From: Jejubacter calystegiae
Lineage (GTDB): Bacteria; Pseudomonadota; Gammaproteobacteria; Enterobacterales; Enterobacteriaceae
NCBI RefSeq assembly: GCF_005671395.1
Contig: NZ_CP040428.1
Location: 3,720,001-3,784,000, forward strand
Length of the DNA stretch: 64,000 nucleotides
Reading direction: 5' to 3'
Of the stretch, positions 52,429-61,493 are shown in pieces. The notes under the pieces are model-generated. The model was not told where the DNA came from and made no database searches. It worked only from the letters and a program-made list of their open reading frames with translations. Both the position numbers and the translations under genes were made by a program. The first letter of the stretch is position 1; each line of letters opens with the position of its first letter.

Positions 52429-53328
52429 TCAGGGCGATGCCGGCTCTTCGCCGAAAATCCCCTTCGCATCGGTAAAGCAGCGTTCGGCAAGCGATGAGAT
52501 CGGCGGCTGACGACGCATAATCAGTCCCAGCATCGAATCCACCTCCGGTTGTGTGATAGGGATAATCCGCAGGTTATCGCTCAGAGCTTCCAGACCGTTA
52601 TTGAGCGGCACTATTGCGCAGCAGATACCGGCCTGCACCGCCTGAATTATCTGGAACGTTGAGTCGCTTTCAAAGACATATCTGGGCGTCAGCCCGTGGC
52701 CTTTAAAACTTATATCGATAGATTCGCGGTAATGCATCCCTTTGGTCAGAAAGCCCAGCGGCAGCGTGGCCAGCATGGACCAGTCCGGACGGCTTTCACT
52801 GAACTGGAAATGACGCAGATCGTGCAGTAACCCCATATGGGTCGGCATAAGCGGGATCACATCGAAGCATTCTGTGTCGACGTGTTGCAGATAGCAGATG
52901 CCCAGATCCAGCTGATTGCGGCTGACGCCATCGATAATCTGCTCAGAAGTCAGAGACAGCAGACTGAATTGCAGCTCCGGGTATTTATCCGCCAGGGGGG
53001 CGATAAGCTGCATTGGGTTCATACTCGCCAGCGGCACCATTCCCAATCGCAACTGACCGACCATCTGACCACGACAGATGGCCGCTTCGGCTTCCAGCCC
53101 GTCGTGCGCCGCCAGCAGCGCCCTTGCCCACGCCAGAATGCGTTCACCTTCCGGCGTAAAGCCTTCGAAGCGGTGCCCGCGTTGAATAAGCACCAGTTCC
53201 AGCTCTTCTTCCAGGCTGCGGATACGCATGGAAAGCGTGGGTTGGGTGATGTGGCAGGCCGCGGCGGCCTGGCCGAAATGGCGAGTCTGATCGAGGGCAA
53301 TCAGATATTTAAGCTGTTTGATATCCAT
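52429..53328 (-). CDS. LysR-family regulator
   Basis: A 299-residue LysR regulator. It starts MDIKQLKYLIALDQTRHFGQ with helix-turn-helix HFGQAAAACHITQPTLSMRI (residues 17-36). The effector part includes SLTSEQIIDGVSRNQLDLGI and FLTKGMHYRESIDISFKGHG. This looks like the LysR commonly found next to FdhF/YdeP-type molybdoenzymes in enterics and lies downstream of that gene here on the same strand. It is convergent with the royal-jelly-family gene. Confidence 0.88.
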   Translation of the reverse strand: MDIKQLKYLIALDQTRHFGQAAAACHITQPTLSMRIRSLEEELELVLIQRGHRFEGFTPEGERILAWARALLAAHDGLEAEAAICRGQMVGQLRLGMVPLASMNPMQLIAPLADKYPELQFSLLSLTSEQIIDGVSRNQLDLGICYLQHVDTECFDVIPLMPTHMGLLHDLRHFQFSESRPDWSMLATLPLGFLTKGMHYRESIDISFKGHGLTPRYVFESDSTFQIIQAVQAGICCAIVPLNNGLEALSDNLRIIPITQPEVDSMLGLIMRRQPPISSLAERCFTDAKGIFGEEPASP

Positions 53329-53414
53329 GAATGAGTCCGGTCAGGCAGCGCCAACCTGTTATATGGAATGTTATATAAATGTTACGTTTCAGAGCGAGTA
53401 AATTCAAGCGTATC

Positions 53415-53442
53415 GCTCATGTTAGCGAGTACTAACATGAGC
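53415..53442. repeat. Perfect 11-base inverted repeat between molybdoenzyme and LysR genes
   Basis: GCTCATGTTAG (53415-53425) and CTAACATGAGC (53432-53442) are exact inverse complements over a 6-base loop. No T-run follows on the minus strand, so an operator for the LysR gene or a factor-dependent end are both possible. Confidence 0.65.
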
Positions 53443-53454
53443 AGTGAGGGAAAA

Positions 53455-55755
53455 TTAGCGGATAGATTCCTTCGCCAGGATCTCTTTCGAGCGCAGCCTC
53501 ACCCGGACAGGCACCGATTTATAGGAAGGCGTGCCGCTCTCGCGGTCAATATAATCCAGCGGCACCAGCACGTTGGCTTCGGGGTAATAGGCGCCGACGG
53601 AGCCCCGGGCAATGGTATAGGCCACCACGGTGATATCCTCCAGCCGTAGATCGCTACCGGGTAGCGCGGTGTGAATATCCACCCTGTCTCCGTGCTCCAG
53701 CTTCAGGCTCGCCATATCCTGCTCATTCATAAACAGCACGTCGCGGCGGCCGAAGATGCCGCGATAGCGGTCATCCATAGCGTAAATGGTGGTGTTGTAC
53801 TGGTCGTGACTGCGTAGCGTAATCATCCGCAGCACATCGTCCCCTTCGACCTGGGTATTTTCATGCACCCCGTTAAAGACCGAAAACATCGCCTTACCGG
53901 TGGGCGTTGGCCAGACCCGCCGGGTAGGCGGCAGCGGCATGCGAAAACCGCCGGGGCGGCGAATACGGGCGTTGTAGTTATCGAAGCCGGGAACGGTCTG
54001 CTCGATCAGATCGCGGATTTTGTCATAGTCGGCCACCAGCCCCATCCAGTCTACCCGGGTTTCCGGCAGAGCCGCCTGGGCCATGCCAGCCACAATAGCC
54101 GGTTCCGAGCGCAGCAGCGTAGAGGCCGGGCGCAGTTTGCCCGAAGAGGCGTGCACCATCGACATTGAATCTTCGACGGTGATCGACTGACGGCCGCTTT
54201 CCTGAATATCCAGCTCGGTGCGCCCCAGACACGGCAGAAGAAAGGTCTGTTTCGCCACCAGCAGATGGGAGCGATTCAGTTTAGTACCAACGTGCACGCT
54301 CAGATCCAGCTTTTGCATGGCCGGAAAGGCGCGCTCGCTGTCAGGCATCGCTACCGCGAAGTTCCCCCCAAGACAGAGAAGCGCCCTCGCCTCGCCGTCG
54401 ATCATCGCCTGTAGCGCTTTTACCGCATCGTGGCCGTGGCGCTGCGGCGGCGTAAAGCCGAATACCCGTTGCAGATTTGCCAGAAATTCGGCGCCCGGCT
54501 TTTCGGTAATGCCCACGGTACGGTTGCCCTGCACGTTGGAATGACCGCGCAGCGGGCAGATCCCGGCCCCTGGCTTGCCGATATTGCCGCGCATCAGCAG
54601 CAGATCGGCAATCAGCCGCACGTTAGAGGTGCCCTTGTTATGCTGGGTAATGCCCATGCCGTAGGTAATGATGGTGGCATTAGAGCGAGCGTAGAGCATC
54701 GCCACCTGCTCCAGCTCCTGGCGGGTCAGACCGGATTCTCGTTCTATCTCGTGCCAGGCGGTCTGGCGCAGATCGTCGGCAAAGGCCTCAAAACCCTGGG
54801 TATGCTGTTCGATAAACGGGTGATCCAGTACTTTGCCCTGCGCTTGTTCCATCGCCAGCAGGGCTTTCCCGATACCTTTCAGCGCTGCGGCATCGCCCCC
54901 GGCTTTTACCTGATAGTAAGTCGAGGCGATATTGGTAGATCGCAGGGTCGCCATCTCGATAATGTCCTGGGGATCGGCGAAGCGTTCCAGCGCCCTCTCG
55001 CGCAGCGGATTAAACACAATCACCGGCACGCCGCGACGCGCCAGTTCATGCAGGGTGCCCATCATGCGCGGATGGTTCGTGCCGGGGTTATGACCAATAG
55101 AGAGCACCAGTTCGGTATCGTCGAAGTCTTCCAGCGACACCGTCCCTTTACCAATGCCTATCGACTGAGGCAGCCCGACGCTGGTTGACTCATGGCACAT
55201 ATTGGAACAGTCCGGGAAGTTATTGGTGCCCAGCTCCCGGGCAAATAGCTGAAACAGCCAGGCCGCTTCGTTCGACGCCCGGCCCGAGGTATAAAACTCT
55301 ACCTCATCCGGCGCCATGTCGCGCAGCGTTTCGCCAATGCGCCGGAACGCCTCTTCCCAGGGGAGTGGCCGCAGGGTATCGCTGGCGCGGTCATAAACCA
55401 GAGGATGAGTCAGTCGACCATAGCCTTCCAGCTCAAAGTCGCTCTTACTCAATAGCGAAGTGACCGTATTGGCGGCCAGAAATTCCGGCGTGACCCGCTT
55501 ACTGGTGGCTTCCCAGGTCACTGCCTTGGCGCCGTTTTCGCAGAACTGAAAGGTGGATTTATGCTCTTTATCGGGCCAGGCGCATCCCGGGCAGTCGAAG
55601 CCATCCGGCTGGTTGGTACGCATCAGGGTGGCCGGGGCATTGAAGGCATCCATCTGGGTGCGCACGGCAATGGCCGTCGCCTTTAATGCACCCCAGCCTC
55701 CGGCCGGGCCATCATAGGGACGTACGCCAGGCACAGCGCGTCTTTTATTATTCAT
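53455..55755 (-). CDS. ydeP: FdhA/YdeP-family molybdopterin oxidoreductase
   Basis: Molybdopterin enzyme of 766 residues, similar along its length to E. coli YdeP (759). The N-terminal segment FDCPGCAWPD holds the cysteine pair where related formate dehydrogenases have an iron-sulfur site, but a full four-cysteine motif is not present. ICPLRGHSNVQGNRTVGITE, RSHDQYNTTIYAMDDRYRGI and the C-terminal cofactor domain are highly conserved. Cytoplasmic, no signal. YdeP is linked to acid resistance; its substrate is not established. The start is the ATG at 55755 with AGGAG six bases upstream, rather than the GTG two codons earlier. Confidence 0.9.
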   Translation of the reverse strand: MNNKRRAVPGVRPYDGPAGGWGALKATAIAVRTQMDAFNAPATLMRTNQPDGFDCPGCAWPDKEHKSTFQFCENGAKAVTWEATSKRVTPEFLAANTVTSLLSKSDFELEGYGRLTHPLVYDRASDTLRPLPWEEAFRRIGETLRDMAPDEVEFYTSGRASNEAAWLFQLFARELGTNNFPDCSNMCHESTSVGLPQSIGIGKGTVSLEDFDDTELVLSIGHNPGTNHPRMMGTLHELARRGVPVIVFNPLRERALERFADPQDIIEMATLRSTNIASTYYQVKAGGDAAALKGIGKALLAMEQAQGKVLDHPFIEQHTQGFEAFADDLRQTAWHEIERESGLTRQELEQVAMLYARSNATIITYGMGITQHNKGTSNVRLIADLLLMRGNIGKPGAGICPLRGHSNVQGNRTVGITEKPGAEFLANLQRVFGFTPPQRHGHDAVKALQAMIDGEARALLCLGGNFAVAMPDSERAFPAMQKLDLSVHVGTKLNRSHLLVAKQTFLLPCLGRTELDIQESGRQSITVEDSMSMVHASSGKLRPASTLLRSEPAIVAGMAQAALPETRVDWMGLVADYDKIRDLIEQTVPGFDNYNARIRRPGGFRMPLPPTRRVWPTPTGKAMFSVFNGVHENTQVEGDDVLRMITLRSHDQYNTTIYAMDDRYRGIFGRRDVLFMNEQDMASLKLEHGDRVDIHTALPGSDLRLEDITVVAYTIARGSVGAYYPEANVLVPLDYIDRESGTPSYKSVPVRVRLRSKEILAKESIR

Positions 55756-56024
55756 AGGCACTCCTGAATCCGCATTTTATTATTTACAGCGCCCCGCTCC
55801 GCGGACCGAATAATAACAGTAAAGGTAAGGATATATTTTCTGCGACGGGAGCAAATAACCTTGCTTTTATTGCCGGAATGGTCGCGCTGCGGACGATGAC
55901 AACGCCGTTTTGTTAACCAAATAATAACACTCAGGGCAAATATGTATAATCGATGTTATCTATAAGGCATTAGATTTAACTTATTCTCTCAGGTGACCGG
56001 TAAGGTTGTAATTTACGGTGGTTA
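55756..56024. other. Control region upstream of the molybdoenzyme gene
   Basis: About 270 bases without a gene, AT-rich between 55915 and 55990. It should hold the molybdoenzyme promoter on the minus strand. No clear FNR or NarL site is readable. Confidence 0.4.
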
Positions 56025-56050
56025 TAAAAAAACCGCCTGCGACGGGCGGT
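56025..56050 (-). terminator. Rho-independent terminator of the small periplasmic protein gene
   Basis: On the minus strand ACCGCC, loop CGTCGCA, GGCGGT, then seven T. It lies 28 bases after the stop codon at 56078. Confidence 0.92.
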
Positions 56051-56077
56051 CAGTAAGCGTTGTCGACGGTACTGTTA

Positions 56078-56449
56078 TTACCGCTTCATCAGCTGTACCT
56101 GACAGGCCTTCTGCTGCGAATCCATCGCCCGAATAAACGCGGCTTCATCGGGCCAGGCCTTATGATTTTCCCGCAGTTTTGCGATAGCGAGGGTCATATC
56201 GTGACGATAAGATTCCGTTGTGGTCGCGTAGTCCTCAACGGCGTATCCGCGCTTCATTAAATCGATGATGGAGCGGTTAACCAGTAGCTCGGCACTGTCA
56301 TGACCGCTTCTGGCGCTCTTCAGCGCATCAAACTGTACCTGGCACATGGCCTGCGCCGCGTCTGCGGATACCGGAACGGGTGCCGCAAAAGCCGCTCCCT
56401 GCCCCCCAAACAGTAAAACTGCGGCGAGAACGGTAAAATATTTCCTCAT
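56078..56449 (-). CDS. Small periplasmic protein, function unknown
   Basis: A 123-residue protein with a signal peptide (MRKYFTVLAAVLLFGGQGAA, cut near FAAP) and a mature part of about 100 mostly helical residues. Two cysteines, one near each end (AMCQVQF and KACQVQL), could form a disulfide; the CQVQ pattern is repeated at both. Segments NRSIIDLMKRGYAVEDYATT and YRHDMTLAIAKLRENHKAW follow. I do not recognise the family. It has its own terminator and lies 120 bases from the end of the autotransporter gene on the same strand, so it might share that promoter. Confidence 0.75.
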   Translation of the reverse strand: MRKYFTVLAAVLLFGGQGAAFAAPVPVSADAAQAMCQVQFDALKSARSGHDSAELLVNRSIIDLMKRGYAVEDYATTTESYRHDMTLAIAKLRENHKAWPDEAAFIRAMDSQQKACQVQLMKR

Positions 56450-56568
56450 CGGTCTTTCTCCCTCATTAAGGTTTATTTTCGATAGCTGGATAATCTTAAC
56501 ATAGTGGCATACGGAGAATTTTCAGCAAATAAAAAGCCTGGAACGGGCCTTTCGTGGCAATGCGTGAA

Positions 56569-59500
56569 TCAGAATGTCCATTTCAGATCTGCGCTCAGAC
56601 CATTGTCCTGATAATTATCCGAATACATACCGGTATAGTTAAGCGATACCGATGCCGTATCGTTAATGCTGACTTCGGCTCCGGCTTTCATCACCATTCC
56701 GTCCCGGGCAGCGGGTACGGTGCCGGTATTGAACGTGGTCCCGGCCCCCTGGAAGCGTAACCCGACTTCGCGTTCAGGGGAGTTATACTGGTGCAGCCAG
56801 CCCAGTTCCCCGCGCAGCGTGATGGCGCTCTCCTTACCGGTCTGCCAGCGTTTGTCCGCCCGTAGCCCCAGGGTAGAGAGCGCAGCGCTGGTGTGCTGAC
56901 TGTCAGCGCTCAGCGCGCTGGCGCCGCCACGTTCGTTAATCCGGTTGCTGCGATAATCGACCCAGGCCAGGTTGGCGAACGGCTCCAGGTTCAACCAGTC
57001 GTTGTTCAGGCTATAACCCGCTTCGGCAAAGATCTGCCCGGTCCCTGCGCTGTAACGTGCCTTATCGCTATCGGACTGACCATAATAATTTACGCTACGG
57101 TCCGTTTCTATCCGGTGCCAGGTATAAGCCGTCCCTGCCCGCAGGTTAACGTTATCCCAGGACTTGCCGGTATATAGCGCCAGGTGATAGTTATCGCTGT
57201 CCGCCGAGGCATGATTACCGTGCAGCGAGGTGCGGGTAAATCCGGTGGCGGCCCCAACCCGCCAGCCGTCCGCTACATCACCATCTACCCCCAACAGCAC
57301 GCCGAAGGTGGAATCATGGAAACCGCTGGCGTTATTGTTCCCGCTGGCATGCTGCCAGTTCCCCATCAGGCTGGCCCAGGCGCCGTCTTCATTCTGCCGG
57401 ATATCGCTGCTGTCGATTTGTCCCTGAGCCTGGCGCAGACGGCTGTTCAGGGTATCGCGCAGATAGCGACTGTTATTCACCAGCGATGAAGCGATATCGG
57501 CATGGATCTGGCCGGAAAGCTGACGCATCGCCTGGCGGGCATCGCCCTCCGTGGGTGCCAGCAGCAGACTCTGGTAGACAGAGCTACTGGCGGGCAATTG
57601 ATCCAGGGCGGCCGCCATACTGCGCTGATTGCGGGTGGCGGCCACATCGGCGAAACTCAGGTCGCTGCGCGCCAGGGTCACGGCGACGCTGTCCGGCTGG
57701 TAAGTGAGCGATGGCGTAATAAAAGGGCCGCTCTCGACTGACGCAAACTGGCCGCTAACGCCGCCATCGGCCGTCAGAAGGGTTCCGGTGCTTCCAATCA
57801 GGTTATCCGCCGTTGTGGACTGCGCCAGCAGGTTATTTCGGGCGTAGGGAATCACCGTAACATCAGCGCCCTGAACCGTTGCCGTGCCCGCGACCTTTAT
57901 CTGGTCGCTGCCAGAGGCATCCACCTCCGCGGCATACAGCGATCCATGGGCCAGAGTCATATCGCCATCAACGTTCAGAGTGCCGATAGAGTTGCCTGGC
58001 GCAACGGTGCTGCCCTGAGCCGCCGTCAGGCTCCCTACCCGACCATTACCGCCCGCCAGACCGCCGCTTTGAATCTCCACGTGACCGCTGGTCGCCCCGT
58101 TAGCCACAAAGGCCCCCTCTGCGATAACGTCGCTGGTCAGGGTGCCGCTGCTTGCCAGTTGCAATGCCGCACCGCTCGCGATCCGGGTCTGGCCGGTGTA
58201 GTCGCTGTTGCCGCTCAGTGTCTGACGTCCCCCGGCAATGGTCAGCCCGCCTTTTTCATGATCCACACCGCCGCTGCGCAGATTCTGGTCGGTAATGCGC
58301 CCGGAAAAATCGCCGTGGGCGTTATTCAGCACCAGATTGCGACTGCCCAGAGTGATCAGGCCGCTGCCGCTCAGGCTCTGAAGGGTAACATCGTTCAGGC
58401 TGTCCGAAACTCCCCACAGCGGGTTGGCATTCCCGTGTGTGGAAATATCAAACCAGCCGTTATTCACTAATTCAGACGAGGCGGCGATACTGCCTGGACC
58501 GCTCAGAAACAGCACCGCATCTTTCTGCACCCGGGTGGCGCCGGTATAGGTGTTAGCGCCGGTCATATTGACCACTATGTTCGGTGCAAGCGTCAGATCG
58601 CCTGTGCCGGAAATGGCGCCTGCCAGCCCCAGATAGCCCTTGGTTGCCTGTTGGCCGGAAGGATCGCCCTTCGGCGCCTTCATCGGGTTGCCCATTTCCG
58701 CGGTAATCTGACTGAGCTGGTCGTCGGTGGTGAAGTTATCGGCGCTGACAAAGAATGGGGTAAAGGCGGTTAGCCGGTTCTCCAGGTCGTACATCACCGA
58801 ATACTGAAGAAAGAAGCCCAGCCCCATGGTGATATTCCAGGTTTTTTCATCGCTCCCGTCGGAATCGATAGTAAGATTGTTTTCGCCGGTAGGATCCTGC
58901 AACAAAATCCCCTCGCCGACAGGGTTACCACTGCTGTCGGTGGGATGCAGGGTCATGGAAACCAGGTTGCTGCTGGTTTCATCACCCTTCGTGATGATCT
59001 TCAGTCCATTCTGTTGCAGGACAGAACCCAGTTTGGCACTCTCAATAGTGACGTGAGTGGGGTTACCGGTGTCGAACAGGACGGCGCCTTTTAGCGCATC
59101 TCCCGGCACTTCTATGGTTTTTTGCTGCCCGTTCACATCCAGCACGAAGGTATATTTGAATTGCCCCTCATGTTGAGTGGAAGCCGGCGCGCCGGAACCG
59201 GGAAAAGTCTGCCGATCGCCCTCGTCATAATGTGCCGCCCAGGGCACCTGGGTGGTAAACTGGGCCCGCACTGCCGGGCTTAAATTCAAAATGGTACAGG
59301 GGGCGCAACCGGGGGAAAGCGTACTGGTGTCATCATTATCTGGCGTACTATCGTTACCGGCTACCACAAAACCGCTTTTGGTGACGGTGGCGAAAGGGCT
59401 GCCGCCGCTACCCTCAAACAGAAAATCGCCGACACCAAAGGTGCCATAAAAATTTTTTTTCTCTTCATTCTGTTCTTCCGTGGGCTGTCCCGAATCAATT

Positions 59501-60000
59501 CGCTCTTGCGCATCAAGATCGATATAGAAAGGTTTTTGGAAGCCAGGCACTATGATCGGGTCTTTGGAAATCCGCCCACCATGCTTACCATCCAGTAGCA
59601 GGTGCTCAACATGCCCTATTACATAGCCATGGCCGCCGCTATCCGGTGTTGAGACAGCGGTGGGATTCTCATCCGCCGTATAATAGGTCAGCGTACTGGC
59701 GCGTTTGTGCTGTAACCAGTAACCACCCCATGCGTCATCGCCATAAATGTACGCCTGGGCTTGATCCAGTTGCGGCATTTGTGAGGCATTACCTTGACTC
59801 AACACGGCATTAAACTGATCGGATCCGGTATCGAAAATATACTTCTGGGCTGGCCCGCCGTTCACACCCACGGTAATGGTCAGGCGCTCCTCCAGATGGC
59901 CCAGCGGTAATGACAGCGGGGTTGCCGCCTGAGCGGATTGCACAGTCGGATATAACGCGGCGCTGACCAGTAGCGCCATAACACTTCTTTTATATGTCAT
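56569..60000 (-). CDS. Autotransporter with pepsin-like aspartic protease passenger domain
   Basis: Type Va autotransporter of 1143 residues. Signal peptide 1-26 (cut after AQA). Residues 35-420 read as a two-lobed pepsin-like domain: KYIFDTGSDQFNAVLS with first Asp57, AVLFDTGNPTHVTIE with second Asp310, and a closing WNITMGLGFFLQYSVMYDLE (388-407) followed by NRLTAFTPF, matching the pepsin end pattern (hydrophobic-LG-x2-F-x2-Y-x3-FD-x6-GFAP). A CAPC pair lies at 232-235. Residues 450-760 hold passenger-associated repeats (NTYTGATRVQKDAVLFLSG; SDYTGQTRIASGAALQL; GSTVAPGNSIGTLNVDGDM). A helical linker leads to a 270-residue beta-barrel (874-1143) ending in ...LKWTF, the usual terminal Phe. No adjacent regulator. 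Activity is inferred. Confidence 0.85.
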   Translation of the reverse strand: MTYKRSVMALLVSAALYPTVQSAQAATPLSLPLGHLEERLTITVGVNGGPAQKYIFDTGSDQFNAVLSQGNASQMPQLDQAQAYIYGDDAWGGYWLQHKRASTLTYYTADENPTAVSTPDSGGHGYVIGHVEHLLLDGKHGGRISKDPIIVPGFQKPFYIDLDAQERIDSGQPTEEQNEEKKNFYGTFGVGDFLFEGSGGSPFATVTKSGFVVAGNDSTPDNDDTSTLSPGCAPCTILNLSPAVRAQFTTQVPWAAHYDEGDRQTFPGSGAPASTQHEGQFKYTFVLDVNGQQKTIEVPGDALKGAVLFDTGNPTHVTIESAKLGSVLQQNGLKIITKGDETSSNLVSMTLHPTDSSGNPVGEGILLQDPTGENNLTIDSDGSDEKTWNITMGLGFFLQYSVMYDLENRLTAFTPFFVSADNFTTDDQLSQITAEMGNPMKAPKGDPSGQQATKGYLGLAGAISGTGDLTLAPNIVVNMTGANTYTGATRVQKDAVLFLSGPGSIAASSELVNNGWFDISTHGNANPLWGVSDSLNDVTLQSLSGSGLITLGSRNLVLNNAHGDFSGRITDQNLRSGGVDHEKGGLTIAGGRQTLSGNSDYTGQTRIASGAALQLASSGTLTSDVIAEGAFVANGATSGHVEIQSGGLAGGNGRVGSLTAAQGSTVAPGNSIGTLNVDGDMTLAHGSLYAAEVDASGSDQIKVAGTATVQGADVTVIPYARNNLLAQSTTADNLIGSTGTLLTADGGVSGQFASVESGPFITPSLTYQPDSVAVTLARSDLSFADVAATRNQRSMAAALDQLPASSSVYQSLLLAPTEGDARQAMRQLSGQIHADIASSLVNNSRYLRDTLNSRLRQAQGQIDSSDIRQNEDGAWASLMGNWQHASGNNNASGFHDSTFGVLLGVDGDVADGWRVGAATGFTRTSLHGNHASADSDNYHLALYTGKSWDNVNLRAGTAYTWHRIETDRSVNYYGQSDSDKARYSAGTGQIFAEAGYSLNNDWLNLEPFANLAWVDYRSNRINERGGASALSADSQHTSAALSTLGLRADKRWQTGKESAITLRGELGWLHQYNSPEREVGLRFQGAGTTFNTGTVPAARDGMVMKAGAEVSINDTASVSLNYTGMYSDNYQDNGLSADLKWTF

Positions 60001-60216
60001 CAGCCATTTTCCTTACCAGAGTCATAAAGCAAGCGCCTGGTTTCAGGCATCAATAAGCCTCGGCGTGCAGAATTAATAATGCACACGCATCGGGGAGTTA
60101 TTCTGAATTAATAAGTATTATCGCGATAAGACAAGGCTTATTAGAGGATAGAAAAGAGTGTGGGAATAGCAAAATAATTTATTTAAAAGGGACCGTTAAG
60201 GCCCCTCGGACAGGGG

Positions 60217-61347
60217 TTATTTATCGGTTAACTGACCGATAATTTCTCTGACCAGTTGCACCCGATCGTCATTCGGGAACCACTTATTAGCCAGCATAAT
60301 CACCGCAGTATTTTCCGCCGGAATAAACACCGCATAGGTAGAAAAACCGTTGGTAGAGCCGGTCTTATTATACCAGGTGCTACCGCTGGCGACTTTGGGC
60401 GGCGTAATGGCGCTGGCGCGCATCCCGTTAAGAATGCGTTTACCGCTATTGCCTGCCACCAGTTTTTCCGCATTCACCGGCCAGGGGTAGTATTCCCACA
60501 TCATCGCCTGGGTGAAATCCCGGGTGTGGAAATACCCATGATGAGTGGCGGAAACCGCCTGCTGCCAGTCGTTATCCACCTTCTGCTGGCCCATATTAAC
60601 GGCCAGCCAGCGGATCAGATCGGCGGAGCTGGATTTCAGCCCATAGGATTCGGCATCCAGCGGTCCAGGCGTCACCCGAACCGGCTGGTCTTCCTTGTTA
60701 TATCCCTGGGCATAGTCCCCCATCTTATCCTGGGGCACCTCTATCCAGGTGTGATGCATCCCCATGGCGGGTAACAGCCGCTGCTCCATGGCCTGTTTAA
60801 AGGGTAATTCCAGCTGTCGGGCGCTAATCATCCCCAACAGCCCTATGCCCAGGTTAGAGTAAACCCGGCGGGAGCCCGGGGGCGAAGGCAGCCGCCAGGC
60901 TTTATACCAGGCCATCAGTTGAGGAGTATCCTGCACGCTGTCCGGCACAAACAGCGGCAGGCCGGAAGTATGGGTCGCCAGGTTGAGCAGCGTGACCCGG
61001 TCGAAGGCGCTATTCTTAAGTTCCGGCATCCGGTGGCTCACCGGATCGCGCCAGTCCATTTTGCCCTGCTCCACCGCATAGCTGGCCAGCGCGGCGGTAA
61101 AGGTCTTGCTCAGGGAGCCGATCTCAAACAGTGTCTGTTCAGTCACCGGCGTCTGGCTCTGCTTTGAGGCCACGCCGTAGTTATAAAAGCGGGTTTCACC
61201 GTTGTGCAGTACGGCAATCGCCATGCCCGGTAGCTGATATTTAGCCATTACCGGCTTAACAGCGGCATCAATAGCGCTATTGTGCTGCTGGGCCATCGCG
61301 CCAGACGCGCAGCACAATACAAGCCCGGAAATCATAAAACGCATCAT
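60217..61347 (-). CDS. ampC: Class C beta-lactamase (AmpC-like)
   Basis: Periplasmic serine beta-lactamase of 376 residues with a signal peptide (cut after AMAQ region, about residue 20). All three active-site elements are present: SLSK with Ser78 and Lys81, YSN in [10 protein letters not shown], and KTG in [10 protein letters not shown]. The length and spacing match chromosomal AmpC enzymes (serine 64 in mature numbering). It is divergent enough from well-known ones that I do not assign a subtype. No ampR lies beside it: the upstream gene is phoX, so inducible control of the AmpR type is not expected. Three possible starts (GTG, ATG, ATG) lie together; the middle one is used. Confidence 0.92.
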   Translation of the reverse strand: MMRFMISGLVLCCASGAMAQQHNSAIDAAVKPVMAKYQLPGMAIAVLHNGETRFYNYGVASKQSQTPVTEQTLFEIGSLSKTFTAALASYAVEQGKMDWRDPVSHRMPELKNSAFDRVTLLNLATHTSGLPLFVPDSVQDTPQLMAWYKAWRLPSPPGSRRVYSNLGIGLLGMISARQLELPFKQAMEQRLLPAMGMHHTWIEVPQDKMGDYAQGYNKEDQPVRVTPGPLDAESYGLKSSSADLIRWLAVNMGQQKVDNDWQQAVSATHHGYFHTRDFTQAMMWEYYPWPVNAEKLVAGNSGKRILNGMRASAITPPKVASGSTWYNKTGSTNGFSTYAVFIPAENTAVIMLANKWFPNDDRVQLVREIIGQLTDK

Positions 61348-61493
61348 CACCCAGAATCCTTTTTATTGTTTGTTGGCACCCACATCATTCAGTCCGACGG
61401 GACATAATGCAACCACGGAAGGCAATGTTATAAAACTGTAACAAATGACTCTTACACTGCTCCCTGGTCACGTGACTGAGACAGGAAGCCATA

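Noticed and set aside
61436-61457. Pho-box-like sequence upstream of phoX
   Set aside because: The first 11-base half matches the PhoB consensus in part, but the second half matches at only about five positions.
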